NCBI GenBank assembly: GCA_009843785.1
Contig: VYCT01000140.1
Location: 1-38,839 of the forward strand
Origin: Candidatus Poribacteria bacterium
GTDB taxonomy: Bacteria > Poribacteria > WGA-4E > WGA-3G
Direction: 5' to 3'
Length of the DNA: 38,839 nt
Shown: one piece after another, positions 1 through 7,075 of the stretch
Layout: each line of letters starts with the position of its first letter
Position numbering within the stretch: the first letter of the stretch is position 1
The notes under the pieces: generated by a model
Told to the model about the DNA's origin: nothing
Database searches by the model: none
Seen by the model: the letters and a program-made list of their open reading frames with translations, nothing else
Translations under genes and position numbers: made by a program

Positions 1-1076
1 AGTATGTTCTGCTCCCGTTTGAGACGTGCCACGGCGTTTTCATATCGTGAGAGATCCGGAATAAATGTTATTAATTGATTCTGTATATAAGTGTAATGTG
101 CAGAAAGCCCGGAGGTAACTGTTGGTGTTATCGATGAGGTTTCCTGATTTCTTTTCTCGATCTCAGCGATTTGTGCGTCAAATCCCTCCAACTCTGACGA
201 AGTTGTGCCAACTTTTTTTTCAGCAGCGATACGTTGTGATTCAAGGTCGAAGAGTTTTTGTTGCTGAAAGAGCCAAACCGGGTTATAAGATGTCGTTTCT
301 GAGAGTTGCATCTGCTTAGGTGAGTTTTGGAGTTGTTCTTTTAGGTATGTGATATGGGCGTTCGTTGCGTAGAGTTGCTGTTGATTTGTCTCAAGACCTT
401 CCCGAACACGGGCAAGGCGGTCAAGCAGGTTAGTGAGCGTCGGCACCCATGTTTCTGCGCTTCCATTATCACGAACAAACTGGAGGAGAGCGTCTACATA
501 TTCATCTATTTTTACTTCAATTTCTCGTTGTTTATTTTCGAGGAACTCCATAAGTTTTCTGAGTGTCGTTTCTTCTTCTCCACGCCGCAACATTTGCATA
601 TCTTTTGCAAGTTGGTTGACAAGGAGTGCTGCATTTCGTTCACCTCCTTCTGCCTCGGTTAATTCAACAGAAAGCGTGATATAATCAGAATCTGGATTTA
701 CGTGTGCCCTCAGCACGCGTTTGAGTTTACCGACCGACGGGAAAAGAGCAGCCGCATCCGCGTGCCCATTCTCCTCAAGGTTTTCTATTGCTGTGTTTAG
801 CATAGACTCTGTAGAGAATCGGGTGCTGATTGTTTCCATCTCTCGTCGGTCAACACCGCCGGAGAGTACATCTTGGAACAGATTTGCTGAAGAAAGGGAA
901 GATGTCCCACTGGGTTGGACGAGTAATATTAACGTGGAAGCGGCGTAAGTTTTGGGCAAACGGAGCGAGATAATTAGGGCGGTTCCTAACACTAATAGAA
1001 GGGTTAGGCAGAGCGTAAAACCATGCTTTCGGATGAGTTGAAAATAATCGCGTAGGTGTGCCTCCTGTTGCGGCAT
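1..1076 (-). CDS. Wzz-type polysaccharide chain-length determinant (5' part, runs off the window)
   Basis: An uninterrupted minus-strand frame of about 358 codons starts at ATG 1076 and has no stop before base 1, so the C-terminus lies outside the window. The N-terminus (MPQQEAHLRDYFQLIRKHG) followed by a hydrophobic segment at about residues 15-34 and then RLPKTYAAS is typical of Wzz/chain-length proteins, where a first membrane helix is followed by a periplasmic beta/coiled-coil domain. The rest is Gln/Glu/Leu-rich and likely coiled coil. The family controls O-antigen or exopolysaccharide chain length, sometimes fused to a tyrosine kinase that would lie in the missing part. A TAG stands six codons upstream of the ATG, so no earlier start is likely. 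It lies 58 bp downstream of the lipoprotein gene at 1135-1701. Family call is good; the exact subclass is unknown. Confidence 0.8.
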   Translation of the reverse strand, partial: MPQQEAHLRDYFQLIRKHGFTLCLTLLLVLGTALIISLRLPKTYAASTLILLVQPSGTSSLSSANLFQDVLSGGVDRREMETISTRFSTESMLNTAIENLEENGHADAAALFPSVGKLKRVLRAHVNPDSDYITLSVELTEAEGGERNAALLVNQLAKDMQMLRRGEEETTLRKLMEFLENKQREIEVKIDEYVDALLQFVRDNGSAETWVPTLTNLLDRLARVREGLETNQQQLYATNAHITYLKEQLQNSPKQMQLSETTSYNPVWLFQQQKLFDLESQRIAAEKKVGTTSSELEGFDAQIAEIEKRNQETSSITPTVTSGLSAHYTYIQNQLITFIPDLSRYENAVARLKREQNI

Positions 1077-1134
1077 GAATGTACGGTATTTCTATCCGCC
1101 CTTTGGATTAGAAATTGCCCCTCCTTCTCTGTGC

Positions 1135-1701
1135 CTATAAGTTATTGGCAACGCGAATTTCTTCCTCGTTAAAGGCTTCATCATGCCACTCGGCTATACG
1201 CCATTCGTCATTTCTCTTTTCAAAAATAAAAAGGTTATCACCTTCGGCGTATGCACCGGTATATCCACCCTCAAGCGTTTGACCGTCCGACACAAAGAAT
1301 TGGATTCTGTAATGATTGCGAACCTCGGCCTCTGTGTTATCATCATTCATAGTAATCTCTGGCGGTGAAGAGAGCTCTATTTCAATATCTTGGAACCGAT
1401 CAAAGACGCGAGTCGCAGAGGCGCGTTCCTCTCGGATATCATCAAACTCAACGTCGTCTGTTTTGTCGCCATCTGTTCCCATATCAGAGACATAAAGGAA
1501 GCCATCTTCCCAGAAGGTGTTAATGTAGGTGTTAACATCTTCCGTTTCGTAACCTTCTCGCCATCGGTCTAAAACACTACTGATTTGAAGGATTTCCTCA
1601 GCCGGAATTTCTCCGACCTTATCAGCGTCTCCACACCCCATAAAATTTGCGAGTAGAAGTAGGATAAGTACGCCGCTGACTTTGGCGAAATTCCTAAACA
1701 T
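1135..1701 (-). CDS. SnoaL/NTF2-like lipoprotein
   Basis: About 188 residues. The N-terminus is a lipoprotein signal: a short basic start, a hydrophobic run (LILLLLANFMG) and a Cys. The mature part contains a nuclear-transport-factor-2-like pattern: a helix ISSVLDRWREGYETEDVNTYINTF in which a small domain begins, then strands ending in NDEWRIAEWHDEAF, as in DUF4440/SnoaL-type proteins with calcium-kinase-association-like folds. The exact role is unknown; such lipoproteins often bind small ligands or partners in the periplasm. Start choice: an ATG at 1710 sits directly against the AGGAGG, while the ATG at 1701 lies 9 nt from it, so 1701 is preferred. Neighbours on the same strand are a Wzz-like gene downstream and a membrane protein upstream. 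Confidence 0.7.
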   Translation of the reverse strand: MFRNFAKVSGVLILLLLANFMGCGDADKVGEIPAEEILQISSVLDRWREGYETEDVNTYINTFWEDGFLYVSDMGTDGDKTDDVEFDDIREERASATRVFDRFQDIEIELSSPPEITMNDDNTEAEVRNHYRIQFFVSDGQTLEGGYTGAYAEGDNLFIFEKRNDEWRIAEWHDEAFNEEEIRVANNL

Positions 1702-1731
1702 AATAAGCATCCTCCTTTTTAATAATTTAAA

Positions 1732-2307
1732 TTAAAAGGTTTTAACAATACCAAAATAAAAATGTGAAGGGGTCGCACCGATTTCGATCCCCAGGTTTTC
1801 AATATTTTGTGCATCCTGTTCAATAGATTGAATCAGGGTTGTCGCGTTATAAAAGTTAGCACTCACGTAGGAATCGATAAGGCTATACAGCCAAATACCG
1901 ATGCCGGTATACATAAAAAATGTCCTGAGTTTGTACCGCTGGTTCGCGTAGTCGTAACTCTCTAATATCACTTTTTCATTAGAGAAAGGGTCCCAAACCA
2001 GCTTTTCATAAGCCTCGTAGCGATTCCTAAAGGAATTTTGTGCTAACAAGGCACCGACGATAGAGCCGCCTACCCCCAAGACAGTTAGGCTCCCTCGGAA
2101 GTAACTACGACTGTGAAATTGACCCCATCCCGGAAAAACAGCGGAGCGCACCATGGCACCGATCGGCGAAACAAGTTTAACTTGTTCCGCCGTTTCAGAT
2201 GTTTGCTGTTCGATATTTGCGGTGTTTTCAGCCTCCTGTGCAAACTCCTGTGCAAAACTGGCAGGGAGGTTGAATAACACAAGTGAAATAATTAACAAAA
2301 ATCGCAT
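1732..2307 (-). CDS. DUF5683-like membrane protein with signal peptide
   Basis: About 191 residues from ATG 2307. The first 20 residues (MRFLLIISLVLFNLPASFAQ) are a clear cleavable signal peptide. They are followed by a Gln/Glu/Ala-rich spacer, then the motif SAVFPGWGQFHSRSYFRG and two or three hydrophobic segments (LTVLGVGGSIVGALLA; FFMYTGIGIWLYSLIDSYV). The PGWGQ motif before transmembrane segments is characteristic of the DUF5683 family of envelope proteins of unknown function. The frame extends upstream to 2418, but that would bury the signal peptide behind 37 residues and overlap the previous gene, so 2307 is preferred. It lies 55 bp downstream of the Arg/Ser-rich protein gene, probably in the same transcript. 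Function is not known. Confidence 0.7.
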   Translation of the reverse strand: MRFLLIISLVLFNLPASFAQEFAQEAENTANIEQQTSETAEQVKLVSPIGAMVRSAVFPGWGQFHSRSYFRGSLTVLGVGGSIVGALLAQNSFRNRYEAYEKLVWDPFSNEKVILESYDYANQRYKLRTFFMYTGIGIWLYSLIDSYVSANFYNATTLIQSIEQDAQNIENLGIEIGATPSHFYFGIVKTF

Positions 2308-2362
2308 TTCGTATGTAGACTTCACACATTCAAACGGTGATGCGAAGCCCGTGCTGCTCCTG

Positions 2363-4039
2363 TTAACGTCGCCGTTTCGTCCGTTGTGTGCTCCGACTTC
2401 GATCGTCATCGTCATCATCGCTGCTACTGCTCGAACTGCTACGCGATGAACTTGAACTTGATGTCGTTGGACGCGTCCGGGTTTTTGTAGATGATGAACG
2501 GCTTACGCTGGATCGCGAACGCGATGTACTCGAACTCGAACGGCTTACGCTGGATCGCGAACGCGATGTACTCGAACTCGAGCTTGAACGGCTCACGCTT
2601 GATCTCTCAGGCGATGAACTTGTCGTTGAACGGCTTACGCTGGATCGCGAACGCGACGCACTCGAATTTGATGTCGTGGTTCTATACTTCGGGCGCGAGT
2701 TGCTGCTTGTACTTGACGAGAACGACCGATTCGACGAAGAAGTAGAACGTCTGTAAAGCGGTGTAGTCCGCTGTGTTTCAGACCTTCTGTAGCGATTCAC
2801 GTCCTGCGTGGTAGCAGTCGAATAACGCCGCTGCTGACTCAGTGCCCTCGCTGTACTCCCTGAAGCGTAAGTGCTTTTTCGGACGTTGCTTTGGCGGAGT
2901 GTGGAGGCAGTAGAAGCACGGGTACGTAGTTTCTGCGTAATAATCGATTGGCGCGCAACGCGCTCCGTCGTCGCTGGAGTCTGGCGCCGGTGGTTTTCGA
3001 GCGTGGTTCGGACACTCCGCCGGACTGCCGTTCGATTTTCGCCTCGGTTGTTCGCTGATAATCGGCTACGACTGTACTGCCGACGGGTTGTTTCGTGCTG
3101 CGCACTCCACCGATTCAACTGCGTCCGTCGTTGATAAACCTTTGGCGTGCCACGGTAGTAACTCTGGTACGAACCGTAATACGGTGAATAGTAGCGGTAG
3201 TAAGCACTTGGATAGTAGCCACGGTAGCGTCCGAGATACCCACCATAATATGAACGGATTGACAGATAGTGGTGGTCGTAAACCGGATAACTCCATCGGA
3301 GATAGTAATCGTAGTCCGTCGCGTAATAGACAGGCCCATCGTAAAAGTAGAGGTAAGTGTAACGATGCCACGGACGCCAACGGTAGGTCGGTGTGTAGCG
3401 TTGAACGACTCTAACTTTTGGCTGCCTGCGATACGTGGAGACCTCAAGATACTCTACATCAATCTGCTCGCCGCCTTCGGCGACAATATGAAGTTCCATC
3501 CATCCATCTTTGACATGACCGACTGCAGGAATTTTAATATGTTCTGAGCGATTTTTCGCTCGGAGCACAAAAGTGTCTCCGTAACGGGTCTCTTTTGCAT
3601 TTTCGTCGTAGTAACCGCTGCGGGTTGTCTCGCGCTTCGTATTACGAATCCAGGCGCGACCCGCGATAGGTTCTTCATAGTCTTCAATTTCTAAACGATG
3701 CGGTTCGCCTCGGTATCGCACTAAAACTTCAATATACTGTGTCCCCGCTGGAATTTCAAAGAGATATACCGCGCTGGCAATTGCAAATTCGTATTCGTCT
3801 GTGTTCTGAGCGTCATTTGCCCAAGCGGTGAGTCGAACGCCATCCTCAAAGCGTGGACTGGCGGTGATCGTTGCATTTCCGCGCTCTATCCATTCATCAA
3901 CATCGCTTGCAACGCGATGCTCGCGACTCAACCGGTCTGCGTAATAATCGTAATCAGCGTTCGCGAGGGGTGACAACCCAGCGATGACAAAACAGCTGAT
4001 GAAGCATACTACGCTTAAAGTCGAAATCCGGGTCTTCAT
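2363..4039 (-). CDS. Secreted protein with Tyr-rich middle and Arg/Ser-repeat tail
   Basis: 558 residues with a signal peptide (cleavage near LANA-DYDYY). Three zones are visible. Residues about 30-205 form a beta-rich domain (a stretch like IPAGTQYIEVLVRYRGEPHR suggests a jelly-roll or carbohydrate-binding-type fold). Residues about 215-310 are extremely rich in Tyr, Arg, Trp and Gly (RGYYPSAYYRYYSPYYGSYQ). Residues about 310-558 are disordered and basic, becoming an Arg/Ser repeat (units of SVSRSSSSTSRSR) that ends in a run of Ser, six Asp and a basic tail. It is preceded by a good SD (AGGAGG, 8 nt from ATG 4039) and a strong promoter at 4165-4193. No enzyme motif is visible. A surface, matrix or polyanion-binding role is possible but is inference. 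Confidence 0.75.
   Translation of the reverse strand: MKTRISTLSVVCFISCFVIAGLSPLANADYDYYADRLSREHRVASDVDEWIERGNATITASPRFEDGVRLTAWANDAQNTDEYEFAIASAVYLFEIPAGTQYIEVLVRYRGEPHRLEIEDYEEPIAGRAWIRNTKRETTRSGYYDENAKETRYGDTFVLRAKNRSEHIKIPAVGHVKDGWMELHIVAEGGEQIDVEYLEVSTYRRQPKVRVVQRYTPTYRWRPWHRYTYLYFYDGPVYYATDYDYYLRWSYPVYDHHYLSIRSYYGGYLGRYRGYYPSAYYRYYSPYYGSYQSYYRGTPKVYQRRTQLNRWSAQHETTRRQYSRSRLSANNRGENRTAVRRSVRTTLENHRRQTPATTERVARQSIITQKLRTRASTASTLRQSNVRKSTYASGSTARALSQQRRYSTATTQDVNRYRRSETQRTTPLYRRSTSSSNRSFSSSTSSNSRPKYRTTTSNSSASRSRSSVSRSTTSSSPERSSVSRSSSSSSTSRSRSSVSRSSSSTSRSRSSVSRSSSTKTRTRPTTSSSSSSRSSSSSSSDDDDDDRSRSTQRTKRRR
2496..2669 (-). repeat. Four 42-bp tandem repeats inside the Arg/Ser-rich gene
   Basis: On the plus strand the unit begins GAACGGCTTACGCTGGATCG. 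Copies lie at 2496-2537, 2538-2579, 2586-2627 and 2628-2669; the first two look identical, the third has diverged most, and 6 bp (GAGCTT) separate copies two and three. Each unit encodes 14 residues on the minus strand (SSVSRSSSSTSRSR-like), so changes in copy number keep the reading frame. Nearby shorter Ser-codon runs extend the low-complexity tract to about 2400. Confidence 0.85.
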
Positions 4040-4080
4040 GGAATTTTCCTCCTATGTTCGTGTCCTTCATTTGGCATTGC

Positions 4081-4102
4081 CGATAGGTTTTTATACCTAT
4101 CG
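4081..4102. other. Perfect 8-bp inverted repeat in the 5' leader of the Arg/Ser-rich gene
   Basis: CGATAGGT at 4081-4088 pairs with ACCTATCG at 4095-4102 around a TTTTAT loop. It lies 41 nt upstream of ATG 4039 and downstream of the promoter at 4165-4193, so it would be transcribed in that gene's leader. It lacks a T-run, so a leader structure or regulator site is more likely than a terminator. Function is not known. Confidence 0.45.
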
Positions 4103-4164
4103 CGCGCGGTGCCGCGTGAATGTCAAAACTCCGTTATCCTCTTAATCGCAAAACTATTATGGAA

Positions 4165-4193
4165 ATGATACAATTTCCCCCAAAAATTGTCAA
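4165..4193 (-). promoter_or_regulatory. Sigma70-type promoter for the Arg/Ser-rich protein gene
   Basis: On the minus strand a perfect -35 box TTGACA (4188-4193) is followed after 17 nt by TATCAT (4165-4170). Transcription would start near 4158 and give a leader of about 120 nt before ATG 4039. The spacer contains a G-run. It lies in the 270-bp gap after the microcompartment genes, so it separates the two units. Confidence 0.65.
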
Positions 4194-4309
4194 GAATAAT
4201 CAAAATTAACTGATCCTTCTCTGGCTCCGATGTCCTGATCACAATTCCCGGTTTAAGATGGACAGGTTCATCTCTTAATGCCGACAAAAACTAATAGTTC
4301 CGACACTTC

Positions 4310-5047
4310 TTAACTTTTAGGTATGAGTTTAATACCTCTCTTTTTCGCATGCTCACGGGCAAGTGGTGTAATAATCGCTTGTTTTGCATAAACCAACTCT
4401 TGCACATCCGCATCCAGGTTTGAAATAGTCGTTGCGCTAATTAGAGGTCTGTCCAAACTGATGGGTGAGTCGTCTGTTTTCTTCTTAATCGACTCAGCAA
4501 TCTGCATCGTAGGTACCCATTTAACGCCGAGTTCGGATAAAACGTTTACATATTCAACCTCAATCGCATTAATTTTTACGGATGCCTCATTTTGATTATT
4601 AAGGGCATCGGGGACTGCTATGACTGTTTTTCCTTTAGAGAGTGCTTCATACACGAGATAAGTACACGGTGTGTCTACTAACCTTAACGCGAGTTTTGCA
4701 GCCATCGGATGTGAGAGAACAGGGAGCACAATCTGCTGATAAGGATTCACAAAAGTTGCTATATCGGTGAGCGTGTCCTCCCGCAGAACGTTCTCTTCGC
4801 CAAATATCGCATGAATCGGTTCCAGATTTATAACTTTAGTTGCGAGATCGGATAAAATTATTGTAATTTTCCATCCATCTTGCAGGCAGGTCCGAAGCTG
4901 CTGGAGCGGTTCATCCAATTTGAGTTGCGTCGCCCCAAAAATAGCGAGTAGTTTTTTCTCGTCTGCAGGCTGCGTAGTGGTAGATGCTTGCGCCTCGAGT
5001 ACCCTCTCTACGATTTTCCGAATTTGGTCAACCAGTTCTTGGTTCAT
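4310..5047 (-). CDS. Microcompartment-associated flavoprotein-like protein
   Basis: 245 residues. Residues 1-20 (MNQELVDQIRKIVERVLEAQ) form an amphipathic helix followed by a Thr/Gln/Pro linker, the layout of an encapsulation peptide that docks cargo onto microcompartment shells. The core resembles the flavoprotein family (Pfam Flavoprotein): LLAIFGATQ at the start of a Rossmann-like fold, then IVLPVLSHPMAAKLALRLVD and GKTVIAVPDAL. The usual TANT-like flavin motif is changed, so FMN binding is uncertain. The C-terminus ITPLAREHAKKRGIKL is a motif often seen at the ends of microcompartment accessory proteins. It follows pduL by 24 bp with a weak SD. Flavoprotein-like genes occur in several microcompartment loci; their exact reaction is poorly known. 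Confidence 0.7.
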   Translation of the reverse strand: MNQELVDQIRKIVERVLEAQASTTTQPADEKKLLAIFGATQLKLDEPLQQLRTCLQDGWKITIILSDLATKVINLEPIHAIFGEENVLREDTLTDIATFVNPYQQIVLPVLSHPMAAKLALRLVDTPCTYLVYEALSKGKTVIAVPDALNNQNEASVKINAIEVEYVNVLSELGVKWVPTMQIAESIKKKTDDSPISLDRPLISATTISNLDADVQELVYAKQAIITPLAREHAKKRGIKLIPKS

Positions 5048-5071
5048 ATTGTTTCAAAGTATACGGAGCAC

Positions 5072-5776
5072 CTAACGTACGATTTCAACAGGTTCGCCAC
5101 CCTTCAAACCTGCGGCATTGGAATCATCGGTATCTAAATGCATCTGAAGCACATAGCCTTCAGAAATCTTGGGTCGAACATTTTCCAACGTCAACGCGCG
5201 TTCACCGGGGAAATGTACTTTTAGAAGATCTCCTTCGCGAATATTGCGTGCCTCAGCATCGCTCGGTGTCATGTGGATATGCCGTGTCGCGCAGATGGCA
5301 CCTTCCTCTAAATAGACACTACCTGCGGGCCCGATGAGGGTAATAGGTTCCGCACCCGCAAGATCGCCTGAATCTCGAATCGGAGGGCTTAACCCGAGCC
5401 GAATCGCTTCGGTTTGGGCAACTTCTACTTGGGAGTAATCCCGCACGGGGCCAAGGATACGAACAGCTTCAATAGCCCGCATCCGCTTTCCGACGATCGT
5501 CAATGTTTCGTTCGCAGCGAACGCTTCGGGTTGATATAGAGGCGCATAGACAGTGAGTTGGTGTCCGGCACCGTAGAGGATCTCAAGGTGCTCTTGGGTT
5601 ACATGGGCATGTCGTGCTGAAACGCCAACCGGAATTTGCTGTTGCTCTGTGACGGCATCACACGCGCGACTTCCGGCATCACAACTTCTCAAAGCACAAC
5701 CACTACACGCTTGGTCCGTCGTCAGTCTGTTCACGACGCGGCGGGTAATCAATTCAACAAGGGCGCGGTCTGGCAT
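5072..5776 (-). CDS. pduL: Phosphate acyltransferase PduL, microcompartment type
   Basis: 234 residues. PduL exchanges CoA and phosphate on acyl groups, recycling CoA inside microcompartments. Two beta-barrel halves are visible. The first carries PVGVSARHAHVT with His56/His58, the second ICATRHIHMTPSDAEA with His166/His168; in known PduL structures the equivalent His pairs help bind two zinc ions. HLDTDDSNAAGL near residue 213 is a further family motif. The N-terminus (MPDRALVELITRRVVNRL) is an amphipathic encapsulation-peptide-like helix. Between this helix and the first domain lie four cysteines (24, 27, 32, 39) in a short linker, which is unusual. It sits 74 bp after the BMC-H shell gene and 24 bp before the flavoprotein-like gene, presumably in one transcript. 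Confidence 0.92.
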   Translation of the reverse strand: MPDRALVELITRRVVNRLTTDQACSGCALRSCDAGSRACDAVTEQQQIPVGVSARHAHVTQEHLEILYGAGHQLTVYAPLYQPEAFAANETLTIVGKRMRAIEAVRILGPVRDYSQVEVAQTEAIRLGLSPPIRDSGDLAGAEPITLIGPAGSVYLEEGAICATRHIHMTPSDAEARNIREGDLLKVHFPGERALTLENVRPKISEGYVLQMHLDTDDSNAAGLKGGEPVEIVR

Positions 5777-5850
5777 CTATGATTCGCCTTTTCTGTTAGG
5801 ATGTTCCAAACGTTCTTAGGCAACGTCTGGTCGATCCACTTACGAATAGC

Positions 5851-6126
5851 TTACGCTTTCTTTAAGATAGTTTCGACTTCAGCATGTGGACGTGGAATTA
5901 CATGAACAGAAACAACTTCGCCGACACGTGCAGCGGCTTCAGCCCCCGCATCCGTTGCGGCTTTCACAGCACCGACATCACCACGCACCAAGACGGTCAC
6001 GTAACCGCCACCGACTTGTTCGTAACCGACGAGTTGGACATTCGCCGCTTTCACCATTGCATCAGCAGCTTCAATACTCCCAACCAAGCCTCTCGTTTCA
6101 ACTAAACCCAATGCTTCTCCGGTCAT
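5851..6126 (-). CDS. BMC-H microcompartment shell protein (PduA/EutM/CcmK type)
   Basis: 91 residues, a single BMC domain of normal length. It starts with [20 protein letters not shown], continues with [20 protein letters not shown] and [20 protein letters not shown], and ends with a [10 protein letters not shown] segment. This is the full signature of the hexameric tile that forms microcompartment facets and their central pores. ATG 6126 is preceded by AGGAGG (14 nt away, with a GGAAG in between). It is the first gene of a three-gene unit with pduL and a flavoprotein-like gene, behind the promoter at 6234-6262. No pentamer (BMC-P) or aldehyde dehydrogenase is present in the window, so vertex proteins and the signature enzyme must be encoded elsewhere. 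Confidence 0.96.
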   Translation of the reverse strand: MTGEALGLVETRGLVGSIEAADAMVKAANVQLVGYEQVGGGYVTVLVRGDVGAVKAATDAGAEAAARVGEVVSVHVIPRPHAEVETILKKA

Positions 6127-6233
6127 ATTAATTCTTCCAGCCTCCTATTGAAAATCCAGATACAAATAAAAGTAAATCTTCGCGCACAAAAATCGAAGGC
6201 AGTCCAGCGAAATGCTAAACACTTTCCTCTTAA

Positions 6234-6262
6234 AGTATATCACAATCTTCCGATTTTTTCAA
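6234..6262 (-). promoter_or_regulatory. Sigma70-type promoter for the microcompartment genes
   Basis: Minus-strand TTGAAA (6257-6262), 17-nt spacer, TATACT (6234-6239). It gives a leader of about 100 nt before ATG 6126 and begins just after the end of the TPR gene at 6272, so the microcompartment set has its own transcription start. Confidence 0.6.
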
Positions 6263-6271
6263 GGAAAAAAC

Positions 6272-7063
6272 TCAAAGCGCGTTTATATAGTTTATTAACA
6301 TTTGTGTTGTTAGAGCTTGTATCATCTGTTTGTCGAGTGCCTCGATCAAAAGTCTGTTAACCTGTCTGGTATCTCGGCTCGCTAATGTGTGATCCCCGAA
6401 CTGCCTGTGGACCTGTGCACGACTGATATATGCACTCGCGAAACTCGGTTCGAGAGCGATAGCCTGATCCAAATCTGCCAATGCGAGTTTTAAACGGTTC
6501 TCACTACCTCGAATAGCGAGTTGGAGATAAACGTTACCGCGTCCGTAATATGCCATCGCCGTCGGTTTCCGTCTAATCAGATCGTCATAGTCGGCAAGTG
6601 CTTTTTGAACGTCTCCCTTTTTGAAATAAGTTTCTGCCCGTTTCTGTATAACGTGGGAGCTACGCCTCCTTTTAAGTGAGGCAGAGTAGTCTTCAATCGC
6701 GCGTTGCATATCGCCTAACGATTGATATGCATTACCGCGGCTTGCGTAGGCATCCGCTTGATACCTCTTGAGCTTTAACGTTTGGGTGTAATCTGCGATA
6801 GCAGCATCGTACTGTGCAGAACGGTAATAAGCGAGTCCACGTTTCACGTAAGCTTCGGCATACCTCGGTTCAATTTCAATCGCACGCGTAAACGCTTTGA
6901 TCGCTTGTGGAAGTTTCCATGATCTCAGCGATGCGGTGCCCTCTTGAACGTGTAGCTGTGCTTGCCGATCCATGCCTTTTATCGCGTCCCACGTTACAAA
7001 GCGAGAGGCGAGAAGGATGGTGAGGATCAGTACAGGGGTCATGATGTAAATGAGTGGTCGCAT
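6272..7063 (-). CDS. Membrane-anchored TPR protein
   Basis: 263 residues with an N-terminal hydrophobic helix (IYIMTPVLILTILLASRFV) and little else before the repeats, so a single-pass anchor with a periplasmic repeat domain is likely. At least five tetratricopeptide repeats follow (for example QAIKAFTRAIEIEPRYAEAY, then AIADYTQTLKLKRYQADAY, AIEDYSASLKRRR, ALADYDDLIRRKP, ALADLDQAIALEP). TPR domains bind protein partners; the partner here is unknown. It is the last gene of the msrP-serpin operon, 12 bp after the phosphoesterase gene, and has a weak SD, which fits translational coupling. Confidence 0.85.
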   Translation of the reverse strand: MRPLIYIMTPVLILTILLASRFVTWDAIKGMDRQAQLHVQEGTASLRSWKLPQAIKAFTRAIEIEPRYAEAYVKRGLAYYRSAQYDAAIADYTQTLKLKRYQADAYASRGNAYQSLGDMQRAIEDYSASLKRRRSSHVIQKRAETYFKKGDVQKALADYDDLIRRKPTAMAYYGRGNVYLQLAIRGSENRLKLALADLDQAIALEPSFASAYISRAQVHRQFGDHTLASRDTRQVNRLLIEALDKQMIQALTTQMLINYINAL

Positions 7064-7075
7064 GATGTGGAGCTG

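Noticed and set aside
122-948. Several plus-strand frames near the window start
   Set aside because: They oppose one continuous minus-strand frame encoding the Wzz-like protein, which is missing from a stop-to-stop list only because it runs off the edge.
2496-2669. Tandem repeats considered as CRISPR
   Set aside because: Units are directly adjacent, in frame and without unique spacers; they encode a protein repeat.
2388-2756. 122-codon plus-strand frame with Leu/Arg/Glu repeats
   Set aside because: It is the antisense of the Arg/Ser repeat tract; low-complexity codons on one strand leave the other open. The minus-strand frame has a signal peptide, SD and promoter.
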